Positions 51,727-61,748 of a stretch of 64,000 nucleotides of DNA are shown in pieces; the first letter of the stretch is position 1, and every line of letters starts with the position of its first letter. A model generated the notes under the pieces. That model worked only from the letters and a program-made list of their open reading frames with translations. It had not been told where the DNA came from and did no database searches. Both the position numbers and the translations under genes were made by a program. The DNA is from Phascolarctobacterium faecium DSM 14760 (lineage in GTDB: Bacteria; Bacillota; Negativicutes; Acidaminococcales; Acidaminococcaceae): the NCBI RefSeq assembly GCF_003269275.1, contig NZ_QLTS01000001.1, positions 186,001 through 250,000 on the forward strand, given 5' to 3'.

Positions 51727-52730
51727 TGTTGATCTTCGCCCTTCCTGAGATTTTTCATAGATAAAACATTAGAGCCAAAGGCGCGTATTGAAACTACTGC
51801 CCCTAATAAAAACGGCAGGTACTCAGCTGTAAAACGCCATAAAACTGCCATAATACCAACAAGACCACCAGGCAGCAGCTCAGAAAATAATACAACGAAG
51901 CCCGCCTCTGCGACACCTGAACCGCCAGGAGTTGGTGAAAAATACAGTACTAGGTTCAGCAAAACCATTCGCCCCATAACCTGCAGCCAGTCAAATTTGA
52001 TATTCATACCCAGAAAAAACATTGGTACAGTAGCATAAATACATAACAGACTGAGCCCCGATTCAATAAAGGCCCGCATTACTTTCAAAGGATTTTTGCC
52101 CATGATAAAAGATGCCTGTTTAAATTCTTTATACCAAATAAAACAATTCCTCCTGAAATCGCGTGAGAAATTGTTCGTTAACCCAATGATCCAAAACTCC
52201 GGATATCTGGTCCTCATAAGCAGCACTGCTGCAATCGGCAGCGAAACAAATAAAACAGATACAATAGTAATGACACTGGTCGGCATCCAGTCAACCAAAG
52301 CATGATCACTATGCAGAACAAACGGCACCAGCAAAATCAAAAAAGTGATCGACATAATCGTACGCACAAAAACAACGACCGTGGCCTTTGCTACCGGCAC
52401 GCCCGCCTTGCGCATGAACATGATCTGAGCTACAGCACCGCCGCTGGCTCCGGGGGTAACAAGCGCCAAAAAATAATTGCTTAGAACAACGTTCACCACT
52501 TGTCTGGTAGTTAGCTTTTCATCAGTCACAGCAGCCAAAGTCATCAGCCGCAAACCATCAAAAACCAATCCCAATCCCAAAATGCCAAAGGCCGCAGCAA
52601 TACACCACGGTTCAAACATCGTCAGATATTCTAACGCTCTTATATCAAATGTAAAATAAATAACTGCCGCAGAAATAGCAATAACAAAAACAAACATCCA
52701 TAGCAACCTGCGGATCAATTTTCTGTGCAT
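51723..52730 (-). CDS. YbhN/AglD-family flippase-like membrane protein (UPF0104)
   Basis: About 335 residues with seven or eight membrane helices. The family blocks TPGASGGAVAQIMFMRK and FSPTPGGSGVAEAGF (the repeated PG-SG motif) are present. Related proteins include the lysylphosphatidylglycerol synthase membrane half and archaeal/bacterial proteins tied to glycolipid transport. The ATG at 52730 follows GGTGGG by seven bases. It sits between the YdjC deacetylase and the epimerase. Confidence 0.85.
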   Translation of the reverse strand: MHRKLIRRLLWMFVFVIAISAAVIYFTFDIRALEYLTMFEPWCIAAAFGILGLGLVFDGLRLMTLAAVTDEKLTTRQVVNVVLSNYFLALVTPGASGGAVAQIMFMRKAGVPVAKATVVVFVRTIMSITFLILLVPFVLHSDHALVDWMPTSVITIVSVLFVSLPIAAVLLMRTRYPEFWIIGLTNNFSRDFRRNCFIWYKEFKQASFIMGKNPLKVMRAFIESGLSLLCIYATVPMFFLGMNIKFDWLQVMGRMVLLNLVLYFSPTPGGSGVAEAGFVVLFSELLPGGLVGIMAVLWRFTAEYLPFLLGAVVSIRAFGSNVLSMKNLRKGEDQQ

Positions 52731-52731
52731 A

Positions 52732-53580
52732 TCAAAGCCCACCAAAGTTTATCAAAGTTACTTTCTTCTGCTCCAATAAACATTTATTTTTTTCAGAAAG
52801 AAAAGCCTGAAGCTCATCTTCCCAATGATACTGCCAGGAAAAAGTTTTTTCCAAAGACTCTGCATCCATCCCCGGATGAGTCATGATCTCACTTACGCCA
52901 TCAGGCAGATTCCTAATGATTTCACCTACTAAGAATTCGTTTAAATTACCTCCGGCCAGCATTCCAAAAAAATGCTGTGGATAGACAAAACGGGCCTGTC
53001 TGGCTTTCATTTTCGCCAAAGCACTGCAAAAGCTTAAGCCTTCACGGCCGATCAGGCGGCCAGCAGTGCTGTTAAATCCACCGCGCCAAAACCAGCCTTC
53101 CTGCGGCATCCTAATTTTTTTAATACCAAATGCACTGCACAAATCCAATACGATGTCGGCGATTCCCGGCAGCACATGCAGATGCTGATGGCTGTCGACG
53201 TGAGTTATTTCCAGACCACAGCTTAAGCCGCGTTCTAGTTGTGCTTGCAGTTCGCTGACAACTTCTGCTTTTTTTATTCTGCCAGCATACCACCGTTTGG
53301 CAAAAACTGTATAATCAGCAGGCAAAAGCCCATCTTCATCAACAAGTGTTCGCAGCTGCCGTGCTTGTAAAAGCGGTTTACCTCCTCCTACTAAAGTAAG
53401 ATGGATACCTACTCCTAAAGCAGGTATTGCTTTCGCCTGAAGTACTGCGTCATCAAAAGCAGCGCCGCTACACATTAAAGACGTACTGGTAATAAAACCG
53501 TCCCTGCAGCCTTTTATAATACCAGCATTGATTGCCGGATGCAGTCCGAAATCATCAGCATTAACAATTAATTTTTTCAT
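52732..53580 (-). CDS. YdjC/ChbG-family carbohydrate deacetylase
   Basis: 282 residues. The N-terminal metal site NADDFGLHPAIN (Asp-Asp plus His), the THVDSHQHLHVLP histidine block and the MTHPGMD segment are the family hallmarks. ChbG removes an acetyl group from chitooligosaccharides, and HpnK-type relatives accompany glycolipid genes. Next to YbhN, GalE and ArnT-like genes, deacetylation of a lipid-linked HexNAc is the best guess (inference). Confidence 0.88.
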   Translation of the reverse strand: MKKLIVNADDFGLHPAINAGIIKGCRDGFITSTSLMCSGAAFDDAVLQAKAIPALGVGIHLTLVGGGKPLLQARQLRTLVDEDGLLPADYTVFAKRWYAGRIKKAEVVSELQAQLERGLSCGLEITHVDSHQHLHVLPGIADIVLDLCSAFGIKKIRMPQEGWFWRGGFNSTAGRLIGREGLSFCSALAKMKARQARFVYPQHFFGMLAGGNLNEFLVGEIIRNLPDGVSEIMTHPGMDAESLEKTFSWQYHWEDELQAFLSEKNKCLLEQKKVTLINFGGL

Positions 53581-53603
53581 ATATTTCAGCCTCCTGAAAG
53601 GCT

Positions 53604-54557
53604 CTAGATTTTTTTATAATTTGCAAAATGGACTTTTACAAGCCGTTCCAGGGCACCGCGTCCCAATTCTTTCAGCAGCTCGCGCGCACAGTTTGTCGCA
53701 GCGTCACTGCCACCTTTAGGCAATTCATTTCGCCCAACCTGCTCGGCCAGCTCCTGCATTATTTCCAAAAATTTAGCCCGCGCCAATACTGAAGCAGCCG
53801 CCACAGCAATATCTGCCTCGGCCCTGTGCTGCTGTACTATATTAACATCAGGAAATTCCTGCTGTAAGCTGGCGCGGATGTCGTTAGACGCTGTAAATTG
53901 ATCAACCAGCGCATAATTACATTGCGGGCATTGCCGCAGAACATTTCGCAGTACAGCTATGTGACCATTGCTTAACAAATGGTTGAGATTTTTTCCATCT
54001 GCACGCATTTGCTGATAACGAAAATTATACATTTCCGGCTTCAAAGCTAAAACCGTGTTGATCGGAGCAGCTTCGACAATCAGCTCTGCCAGCCGCAGAA
54101 CTTCTTTATCATTGATCAGTTTGCAATCTCTGACTCCCAAACGGACTAGTTTTTCAGCCGTCGTAATATCTACTAATACTGCTGCAACGACTAAGGGTCC
54201 GAAAAAATCTCCTTTACCTGATTCGTCACTGCCTGCCCAAATACCTTTAAAATCGGCACAATTTCGTAAAAGTGTATAGTCATTTCCAATAGCCTGTACG
54301 ATATCCCCTTTATCGGCAGTATCTTTTCCTGTCAAAACTGCTTCCAGCTGGGACCTCAATTCTGAAGCCGTACCGCCCCAAACAAACTTAATCCCCTTTT
54401 TACCATTATATACTGATAATACTACTTTACTATCACTGTTTGTTACTGTCAACTGTATACCATACTGCAGCTTTTTTTCAGTAATTGTAAGATTGGCGTC
54501 AAAACTTTTGATCTGCTTTTTTAAATTGTCGATATAAGCAGCAAAATCACTGTTCAA
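53604..54557 (-). CDS. rnhC: Ribonuclease HIII
   Basis: 317 residues. N-terminal TBP-like substrate-binding domain (about 1-85), then the RNase HII-type catalytic domain opening with GSDESGKGDFFGPLVVAA, which holds the first two acidic residues in the DE-G pattern. It cuts RNA in RNA-DNA hybrids. TTG start six bases after GGAGG, overlapping the larC stop. RNase HIII with a TBP-like domain is typical of Firmicutes. Confidence 0.93.
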   Translation of the reverse strand: MNSDFAAYIDNLKKQIKSFDANLTITEKKLQYGIQLTVTNSDSKVVLSVYNGKKGIKFVWGGTASELRSQLEAVLTGKDTADKGDIVQAIGNDYTLLRNCADFKGIWAGSDESGKGDFFGPLVVAAVLVDITTAEKLVRLGVRDCKLINDKEVLRLAELIVEAAPINTVLALKPEMYNFRYQQMRADGKNLNHLLSNGHIAVLRNVLRQCPQCNYALVDQFTASNDIRASLQQEFPDVNIVQQHRAEADIAVAAASVLARAKFLEIMQELAEQVGRNELPKGGSDAATNCARELLKELGRGALERLVKVHFANYKKI

Positions 54558-55878
54558 GTTGTGCCTCCGCAGCAGCAGCTGCTGCCTGCATAATAGTTTT
54601 CAGGCTGTGTCCGCTTTTTAAAGCCAAAACTTTACAATCCTCAAATTCAGGAGCAATATTCACAATTTTCCCATCCATCTGTGCATATTTAATTCTCACT
54701 TCACCTTCAGGCAACGACACAATAGTAACCTTCCTGTAATTGATATGGCGATGCACCGCATAATAACGTACTCCCAGCGACGTTGTTTCAGTCAGCAAAA
54801 TATCAGTCATCTGATCCAGGTTCTGAGGATCGAGCAGCACCGATAAAGTTTGAGCAGGCCGTCCTTTTTTCATAATGATCGGAGTCAGCCAGCAATCCAA
54901 AGCACCCGCCTGCAGTAAGCGTTCCTGCACATAAGGGTACAATTCGCCATTCATATCGTCAATATTACATTCGGCAACAAGTAATTCACCACCGGCTTCA
55001 GCTTCCCATTCGCCGATACTGATGCGCAGGACATTGGGTATTTCCAGATCCCAGGTCCCGGCGCCATAAGCAATTTTACTGCCGCTAAAGCCCTGTGGAA
55101 TATCATTTGTACTGACTGCTAAAACCTTCATCAGTGCAGCACCAGTCGGTGTAGTAAGCTCTTTTTCGATCTTTCCGTGGCTGTGCTGCAGCCCTTGTAA
55201 CAGCTCTGCCGTCGCAGGAGCCGGCACTGGCATCAGTCCGTGTGCACAATTTACAAAGCCGCTGCCTGTATGGATATTGGAAACAAAAATCTTTTCGATC
55301 CCCAAATATTCCAAAGCCAAAACGCAGCCCGCAATATCAATAATCGTGTCGATTGCTCCGACTTCGTGAAAATGCACTTCATCAACAGTTTTTCCGTGAA
55401 CCTTAGCTTCAGCTTCTGCTAAAGCTGTAAACACCTGTAAAGACTGCATTTTGATTTTATCATGCAAGTCAGAATGTGTAATAATATGGGCTATATCATG
55501 CAGATTGCGATGTTCATGGTGGTGATGCACAGGTTCTTCAGACACTTTCACCTGATGGCAATGCTGAGCGCAATCGGAATGATGTTCATGGTTATGCCCT
55601 GTATCGCCATGTTCGTGATGATGGTGACCAGCGTGGGGATGTTCATGCCGATGTCCAATTGTGACGTCATGTTGATGTTCATCTGGCAGCAAGACATTAA
55701 AATAGTTCGCATCAATCCCACATTTATTAACACGTTCGTTGATCAGTTCATACTCTCCCAAGTGCAGCTTTTTCATCTCAGACGCCAGATGATCGAACGG
55801 TACACCTGCATCGATCAAAGCTCCCAGCAGCATATTGCCGCTGATACCCGCAAATGCTTCTATATAGATTGCTTTCAT
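54547..55878 (-). CDS. larC: Nickel pincer cofactor biosynthesis protein LarC
   Basis: 443 residues in one frame. LarC inserts nickel, using CTP, into the pincer nucleotide cofactor of lactate racemase and related enzymes. N-terminal part with GISGNMLLGALIDAG, a His-rich stretch (about residues 68-130, more than 20 His) that could bind or store nickel, and the C-terminal domain with VECNIDDMNGE and TTSLGVRYY. In Lactobacillus plantarum the gene is read through a frameshift; here it is continuous. It follows larB by four bases. Confidence 0.93.
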   Translation of the reverse strand: MKAIYIEAFAGISGNMLLGALIDAGVPFDHLASEMKKLHLGEYELINERVNKCGIDANYFNVLLPDEHQHDVTIGHRHEHPHAGHHHHEHGDTGHNHEHHSDCAQHCHQVKVSEEPVHHHHEHRNLHDIAHIITHSDLHDKIKMQSLQVFTALAEAEAKVHGKTVDEVHFHEVGAIDTIIDIAGCVLALEYLGIEKIFVSNIHTGSGFVNCAHGLMPVPAPATAELLQGLQHSHGKIEKELTTPTGAALMKVLAVSTNDIPQGFSGSKIAYGAGTWDLEIPNVLRISIGEWEAEAGGELLVAECNIDDMNGELYPYVQERLLQAGALDCWLTPIIMKKGRPAQTLSVLLDPQNLDQMTDILLTETTSLGVRYYAVHRHINYRKVTIVSLPEGEVRIKYAQMDGKIVNIAPEFEDCKVLALKSGHSLKTIMQAAAAAAEAQLEQ

Positions 55879-55882
55879 TACA

Positions 55883-56638
55883 TCACCTCATATGATTGAT
55901 AATACTTGCCATACGCCCCGCTCCAAAACCGTTATCGATATTAACGACAGCCACACCGGCCGAACAGCTGTTGAGCATGCCCAAAAGTGCCGATAGCCCC
56001 TGAAAGTTAGCGCCGTAACCGACACTGGTAGGCACCGCTATTACAGGTCGTTCGACCAAGCCGCCGACAACGCTTGCCAAAGCGCCTTCCATTCCGGCAA
56101 CGACAATAACTACATTAGCATTTCTGATCAAATCAAGTTTATCAAACAGTCGATGAATACCAGCCACACCTACGTCGTAAACCCTCTCTACCTGATTGCC
56201 CATGATCTCAGCAGTCAATGCCGCCTCCTCTGAAATAGGCAGATCGCTTGTACCCGCCGTCACAACGGCGATATAACGCTTATCATCTTTTGGAAGAGGT
56301 TTACGCTCTACAAAAATCAAGCGCGAATTTTTATGATAAACCGCATCGGGCAGCACCTTCTGCACCGCTGCAAATTTATCGGCATCAGCACGTGTTCCCA
56401 AAATATTATTGTGTACCTGTGCCAGCTTTTCCATGATCGCAGCAACCTGCTCTACTGTTTTACCCTCGCAGTAAACAACCTCGGGAAACCCCTGACGCAG
56501 ACTGCGGTTATGATCCAGTTTCGCAAAACCAAGGTCAGTATAATCCGCAGCATGCAGCTTTTCCAAAGCTGTTTTAGCGTCGATAGTGCCTGCTTTATAA
56601 CTTTCCAAAAGCGCCAGCAAATTTTCTTCGTAAGTCAT
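55883..56638 (-). CDS. larB: Nickel pincer cofactor biosynthesis protein LarB
   Basis: 251 residues. LarB carboxylates and hydrolyses nicotinic acid adenine dinucleotide, the first step of the pincer cofactor. The N-terminal helix region and the C-terminal AIR-carboxylase-like domain ([37 protein letters not shown]) are as expected. larE and a LarA-type racemase gene are not in the window. Its start is 18 bases after the RND gene stop, so it is probably transcribed with the efflux pump. Confidence 0.94.
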   Translation of the reverse strand: MTYEENLLALLESYKAGTIDAKTALEKLHAADYTDLGFAKLDHNRSLRQGFPEVVYCEGKTVEQVAAIMEKLAQVHNNILGTRADADKFAAVQKVLPDAVYHKNSRLIFVERKPLPKDDKRYIAVVTAGTSDLPISEEAALTAEIMGNQVERVYDVGVAGIHRLFDKLDLIRNANVVIVVAGMEGALASVVGGLVERPVIAVPTSVGYGANFQGLSALLGMLNSCSAGVAVVNIDNGFGAGRMASIINHMR

Positions 56639-56656
56639 ATTATAATACTTCCTTAA

Positions 56657-59600
56657 CTATGATTTATGCAAATGTTTCTCTTTCCATTCCTCGCTCAGCA
56701 AATATAACAGCGGCACTACAACCAGAGTCAGCAAAGTCGACGTCGTCAGACCGCCAACTAAAACCACGCCCATAGACTGGCGCAGCTCAGCACCGGCACC
56801 AAGACCCAAAGCAATTGGCAGCATACCTAAAATAGTCGAAAGCGTTGTCATAAATATCGGACGAATACGCAAAGCGCAAGCTTCACGCAAGGCCTCGCGC
56901 AAAGGCATACCCTTAGCCCGTACCTGATTGGCATAGTCGACCAGCAGGATCGCATTTTTTGTAACCAGACCCAGCAGCATCGTAAAACCGATCAGCGACA
57001 TCATATTTGCAGTCTGCCCTGCTACCATCAAGCCTAAAACAGCACCGATAATCACAAACGGCAATGACATCATAATTACCAAAGGCTGCATAAAGCTTTC
57101 AAACTCTGCTGCCAGAACCATATAGATCATAATAATAGCTAAAATAACCGCCTTCGCGATCTCACTAAAGGCTTTTGCCATTGTATCAGCCTGACCGATC
57201 ATTTTATAACGGTAACCGACCTGCATATTCATATCCGGGATCATCTCCGTCTGGATCTTCTGGATCAAATCGCCCGGAGTAATACCGACTGTATTAGCAT
57301 AAACAACGATCTGGCGCTGTCTGTCCTCACGGTCAATACGTGTAGGACCGGACGAGAAATACACGTCAGCTACATCGCCCAACCGGACAAACTTCCCTTC
57401 CGTATTGGAAACACGCAGATTGGCAACGTCATTGATATCACGACGATGCGCAGCATCCAACTGTACAATTATATCATAGTCGTTATCACCGATAGTAAAA
57501 CTATTGCTTGTGCTTTTGCCTAAAAAGGCCATTTCCACAACTTTACCAACGGAAGTTGAATCAAGCCCCATTGCGCTCGCACGCAGCGGATCGACCTTAA
57601 CGATGATCTCCGGTTCTTCTTCCGATGAAGAAATATCAACATCAGTAGAACCTGGAACCTGTCTGATCCTTTCCGCCAGATTCTGAGCATAAGTTGTCAG
57701 CAGCTCAAGATCACTGCCGCGCAGACCTACCTGCACCGGTCTGCTGTCACCGCGTCCGCCGCCCTGGTTACTGACGACTGCGACTTTCAATTCTTCGACA
57801 TTACCAAATTTACGGCGCAGCTCATCCATAATATCGATCATACTGCGATCTCTGTCAGACGAAGGAATAAGCTTGACATCGATATTGCCTTCGTTAATAG
57901 GCACGCGCGAACCGCCTAAGCGCATCGCTGCAATCCTGACCTCCGGCATTTGCAGGATTTCTTCTTCCAACGGCAGCGTCAGCTCCTTCATTCGCTCGAT
58001 ACTTGTACCGGCAGGAGCTTTAACACTGACGGAAAATTCACCGGAATCGTATGTCGGCTGATATTCCGTACCAATAAAAGGTAACAGAAAAAGATTAAAA
58101 ATAAGTGAAGCAACAGAAATCAAAACTATTTTCCAAGGATGCTGGAACGCAAATACCATTAATTCATCATACATCCGGCAAATTACCTGAAACCCGGCCT
58201 CAAATTTATCCAGACAAATCTGTACAACTTTGGGACGCGGATGCTTATAAGGTTTGGCATGTTCCTCGCGATAATCCTTCAGCCAATAAGCCGATATCAT
58301 TGGTGTAAGCGTGTAAGCAGCCATCGTCGAAAAAGCCAGCGCAAAAGCGACAGTTAAGCCGAATTGTTTAAAATACTGACCAACTACCTCACCCATAGAA
58401 CCGATCGGTACAAAAACCGCCATCAAAGAAAGCGAAGTAGCAAGAATAGCCAGAGATAACTCTTCTGTAGCGTCCTGAGCAGCCTGAATCGGCGACTTAC
58501 CCATTTCCATATGCCGAAAAATATTTTCAATCAAAACGATAGCATCGTCGATAAGGATGCCGACTGCCAGGCTCAAAGCCATCAGCGACATATTATTCAG
58601 CGTAAAGTCCATCGACTTCATCAAAAAGAACGTGGCAATAACGGAGGTCGGTATAGAAAGGCCGCCGATGATCGTAGCCCGAAAATCGCGCAGGAACATA
58701 TAAGTTATCAAAAGCGCCAGAAAGCCGCCGAAAAGAATAGCATTCCAGACATCGGCAACATTCTCGCGGATATAAGCAGACTGATCGCGTACGACATCGA
58801 CCTTGATATCCTTAGGCAAATCATTTTCCATCATTTGTTCCATAGAAGCGTTGACACCGTCAACAACATCTACAGTATTGGTCTTAGACTGTTTCATTAC
58901 CAAGACCATAACGCTGGGTACTTTATTAGAACGGGAATAGGTGTCTTCGTCTTCCCAGCTGTCAACAACCTTCACAACATCTGAAAGCTGGATCGGGCGA
59001 CCATCCTGATTGGCAATAACGATGTTTTTAATATCGTCGATATTTTTATATTTGCCTAACGTACGGACTGTTATTTCCATATCGTTATAACGGGCCTTAC
59101 CGCCAGGAGTATTGATATTTTCACTGTTGACCTTATCTAAGATAGTCTGAAAGGAAATATTATAACTGTTCAGCTTCTCAGGATCGGCAATCAGTTTGAT
59201 CGCACGCAGGCTGGCGCCGACAACAGATACTTCGGACACGCCTTCGACACGCTGCAGTTCTTCTTTAACAACGTCTTCAACTATCTTACGGGTTTCTTCA
59301 CGGCTGCGCGAATCAGAAGCAAAAGTAAATGCCGCTATCGACTGTGACGAAATATCAAAACGCTGTACAACCGGCTCATCGATGTCGTCAGGCAAACGCC
59401 GGCGTACCGACGCAACCTTTTCACGCACCTCACTGGCCATCTCGCGCGGGTCAACACCCAGCTCAAATTCCAGCGTCGTCTGCGAATAACCTTCGCGTAC
59501 AGTTGACGACAGGGTTTTAATACCTGCAACCTGGCTGACGCGATCTTCAATAGGTCTGGTTATCAGAGTTTCCATTTCCTCAGGTGAAGCGCCTGTATAG

Positions 59601-59755
59601 GTAACAGTAACACTTACCAGAGGCAGTTCAACGTCAGGATACAAATCGACACCCAAATTAGGATACGACTTAATGCCGAATACTACTAAAAGCAGTACAA
59701 ACATCGTCGTAAAAACAGGTCTGCGTATAAATGTGCCTATCATTTTATTTAGCAC
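56657..59755 (-). CDS. RND efflux pump permease (HAE1/AcrB-like)
   Basis: 1032 residues, twelve-helix inner-membrane proton antiporter. First periplasmic loop after MFVLLLVVFGIKSYP, the TM4 proton relay GILIDDAIVLIENIFRHME and the duplicated second half with FTMLLGLVTKNAILLVDYAN. It exports amphiphilic drugs or lipids through a trimeric assembly. It overlaps the membrane-fusion gene by 11 bases. No TolC-type outer-membrane channel gene is nearby, so it must recruit one encoded elsewhere. Confidence 0.95.
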   Translation of the reverse strand: MLNKMIGTFIRRPVFTTMFVLLLVVFGIKSYPNLGVDLYPDVELPLVSVTVTYTGASPEEMETLITRPIEDRVSQVAGIKTLSSTVREGYSQTTLEFELGVDPREMASEVREKVASVRRRLPDDIDEPVVQRFDISSQSIAAFTFASDSRSREETRKIVEDVVKEELQRVEGVSEVSVVGASLRAIKLIADPEKLNSYNISFQTILDKVNSENINTPGGKARYNDMEITVRTLGKYKNIDDIKNIVIANQDGRPIQLSDVVKVVDSWEDEDTYSRSNKVPSVMVLVMKQSKTNTVDVVDGVNASMEQMMENDLPKDIKVDVVRDQSAYIRENVADVWNAILFGGFLALLITYMFLRDFRATIIGGLSIPTSVIATFFLMKSMDFTLNNMSLMALSLAVGILIDDAIVLIENIFRHMEMGKSPIQAAQDATEELSLAILATSLSLMAVFVPIGSMGEVVGQYFKQFGLTVAFALAFSTMAAYTLTPMISAYWLKDYREEHAKPYKHPRPKVVQICLDKFEAGFQVICRMYDELMVFAFQHPWKIVLISVASLIFNLFLLPFIGTEYQPTYDSGEFSVSVKAPAGTSIERMKELTLPLEEEILQMPEVRIAAMRLGGSRVPINEGNIDVKLIPSSDRDRSMIDIMDELRRKFGNVEELKVAVVSNQGGGRGDSRPVQVGLRGSDLELLTTYAQNLAERIRQVPGSTDVDISSSEEEPEIIVKVDPLRASAMGLDSTSVGKVVEMAFLGKSTSNSFTIGDNDYDIIVQLDAAHRRDINDVANLRVSNTEGKFVRLGDVADVYFSSGPTRIDREDRQRQIVVYANTVGITPGDLIQKIQTEMIPDMNMQVGYRYKMIGQADTMAKAFSEIAKAVILAIIMIYMVLAAEFESFMQPLVIMMSLPFVIIGAVLGLMVAGQTANMMSLIGFTMLLGLVTKNAILLVDYANQVRAKGMPLREALREACALRIRPIFMTTLSTILGMLPIALGLGAGAELRQSMGVVLVGGLTTSTLLTLVVVPLLYLLSEEWKEKHLHKS

Positions 59756-60869
59756 CCTGTCCTTCTAATTTGATCTTACTGCCTTCACGCAATTTATTCT
59801 GACCGCCGGTAACGATCCGGTCGCCATCACTCAAACCATCTAAAACTTCTACCATATTATCATTGACAAAACCTATTGTTAAAACTCTGCGGCTGACGAC
59901 ACCATCATCATCAACAACAAAAACCGTACGCTGATCTTCACGCATTACAATAGCGCTCATAGGAATAACTAGTGCATTCTCTTTCGGCTCGGCTGTAATG
60001 ACAACATTGGCATAAACACCGCCGCGTAATTTACCGGCACTGTTGTCCACTGTCACCTCAGCAGCAAAGGTCCTTGCCGGCATATCTGCTACCGGCGAGA
60101 TACGTGTGATCATACCGCTGAATTTATCATCAGGATATGCGGGCACAGTAATATCAGCCAATCCGCCAACAGCAATATTGCTGATCTGACCTTCCGGGAT
60201 ATTTATTTTAGCAGTCAATTCAGAAATATCGGCAATATTAAACAGCGCTGTGCCAACTTTAGCATAATAACCTTCCTGATAATAACGTTTAGAAATAATA
60301 CCGTCCTGCGGCGCAGTTACACTGGCTCCGCTCAGCTTATCCTGCATATTGTCCCACACGCCCTGAGCTTCTGAAAGCTTGCCCTGCGCATTGTTTCTGG
60401 CAAAACGGTAATTATCTACTGTCTGCTCCGAAACAGCGCCCTTTTCATATAATGCCTGATAGCGCTGCAGCTCGCGTTCAGCTCTTTCCAAAGTCGTTTG
60501 GGCATCCATCAAAGAACCCTTCGCCGATAACAAATTAGCCGTCTGTTCTGTCTGCTCTAAATGAGCCAGCACAGTGCCAGCTGTGACCTTGTCACCTTCA
60601 TTAACATAAACCTTCTCTACCCTGCCATCTATTTTAGCTGCCACATCGGCCTGCCAAACAGGATCAAGGCTGCCCGCAAAACGCATAACAGGAGTAATAC
60701 TCTGCCGCTGCGGGAAAGATGTGGCCACCGCAATATTCTGCCCTTGCGAAACACGGTTCGCACGCTCGTTGTTAGCCTGGATATTACCATAAATACGATA
60801 AGCAATAATTGCTAAAAGAACCAGGGATGCGATAATTGCAATACGAACTTTTGTATTCTGCCAAATCAT
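59745..60869 (-). CDS. RND periplasmic adaptor (membrane fusion protein)
   Basis: About 374 residues. N-terminal membrane anchor (about 8-25), lipoyl/biotinyl halves with KIDGRVEKVYVNEGDKVTAG, an alpha-hairpin (about 105-180) and beta-barrel and membrane-proximal domains (EGQISNIAVGGLADI, GVVSRRVLTIGFV). It links the RND permease to an outer-membrane channel. ATG at 60869, seven bases after GAGGAG. First gene of the operon. Confidence 0.93.
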   Translation of the reverse strand: MIWQNTKVRIAIIASLVLLAIIAYRIYGNIQANNERANRVSQGQNIAVATSFPQRQSITPVMRFAGSLDPVWQADVAAKIDGRVEKVYVNEGDKVTAGTVLAHLEQTEQTANLLSAKGSLMDAQTTLERAERELQRYQALYEKGAVSEQTVDNYRFARNNAQGKLSEAQGVWDNMQDKLSGASVTAPQDGIISKRYYQEGYYAKVGTALFNIADISELTAKINIPEGQISNIAVGGLADITVPAYPDDKFSGMITRISPVADMPARTFAAEVTVDNSAGKLRGGVYANVVITAEPKENALVIPMSAIVMREDQRTVFVVDDDGVVSRRVLTIGFVNDNMVEVLDGLSDGDRIVTGGQNKLREGSKIKLEGQGAK

Positions 60870-60929
60870 TTTTTTACTCCTCAATTTATCGAAATAAAGG
60901 TATTTTTATTTATAATAACAGATATTTTA

Positions 60930-60959
60930 ATTATACAACTTTTCCATATAGAATAGCAA
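60930..60959 (-). promoter_or_regulatory. Promoter of the RND-larBC-to-arnT operon
   Basis: Minus strand: TTGCTA (60954-60959), 18 bases, perfect TATAAT (60930-60935). No regulator gene is adjacent. Confidence 0.6.
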
Positions 60960-61023
60960 GAAAATTGCAGGCTGAAGCAGCGCTTTCACAGTCTTTTCAA
61001 CGGTTATGCCATGCAACATAAAA

Positions 61024-61055
61024 AGACCCCTGCTGCAGAAAAACAACAAGGGTCT
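61024..61055 (-). terminator. Intrinsic terminator after pilO
   Basis: Twelve-pair stem (61024-61035 with 61044-61055) including two G-U pairs, followed on the minus strand by TTTTTAT. It separates the pil genes from the RND promoter. Confidence 0.75.
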
Positions 61056-61073
61056 AATAATATAACGTTTACT

Positions 61074-61748
61074 CTATTTTTTTGCTTCGTCTATTGCCGC
61101 CATATTAGCTGCGTCACGTTCTTTTACGCGATCCAGGCCGGTCTTTTCACCAGCGGCGCCAGTATTCATTTTCCCTAAGGCGTCCTTCAGCGAATAAACG
61201 GTAAATTCAGCCGTCATATCCAGATTTCCCGAAGCATCATTTTCTTTAACGGTATTAACACTGGCTTTGTTCAATTTTGCAAACCTCGTACCGTTTTCTA
61301 CCTTCTGCAAAAACTCGACCATTTTATAATAGTTGCCGCTGATAGAAATATTGAGCGGTACTTCGTAAGCTCCATTTACCTGTTTTAAATTGCCACTCGG
61401 AGGCTTAACACTTTTGAACTGAATTCCGCATTCCTTTGAAAGGTTAGAATATTCCTGTACTAATTCAGGCACAGTTACTATATCAGGCAACAGCTTCTTA
61501 GCTTCAGCAAGGTAGCCTTCCTGCTTCGCTGCAAAAGCATTATAATCCTTATTCTGTTCAGCAAATGTCTGATAACTGGCTAAACGCTGCTGCGCCTGTG
61601 TCAATTCCTGCTCATTTTTCTGAATGTCTTCACGCAGCGGCTGCAGGATATACAGAACTACAAAAACAAGCAGCAGTACCGAACCTAACAATAACAACGA
61701 ATATTTACTGTTTTCTGACATATTGCTGTCAGGCATTTCTAATTTCAC
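61074..61748 (-). CDS. pilO: Type IV pilus inner-membrane protein PilO
   Basis: 224 residues: one membrane helix near residues 17-38, a coiled-coil (about 40-75), then a ferredoxin-like periplasmic domain with the GNYYKMVEFLQKVEN segment typical of PilO. It forms the alignment complex with PilN and PilM. GTG start overlapping the pilN stop (GTGA). A terminator follows; no pilP or pilQ gene comes after it. Confidence 0.85.
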   Translation of the reverse strand: MKLEMPDSNMSENSKYSLLLLGSVLLLVFVVLYILQPLREDIQKNEQELTQAQQRLASYQTFAEQNKDYNAFAAKQEGYLAEAKKLLPDIVTVPELVQEYSNLSKECGIQFKSVKPPSGNLKQVNGAYEVPLNISISGNYYKMVEFLQKVENGTRFAKLNKASVNTVKENDASGNLDMTAEFTVYSLKDALGKMNTGAAGEKTGLDRVKERDAANMAAIDEAKK

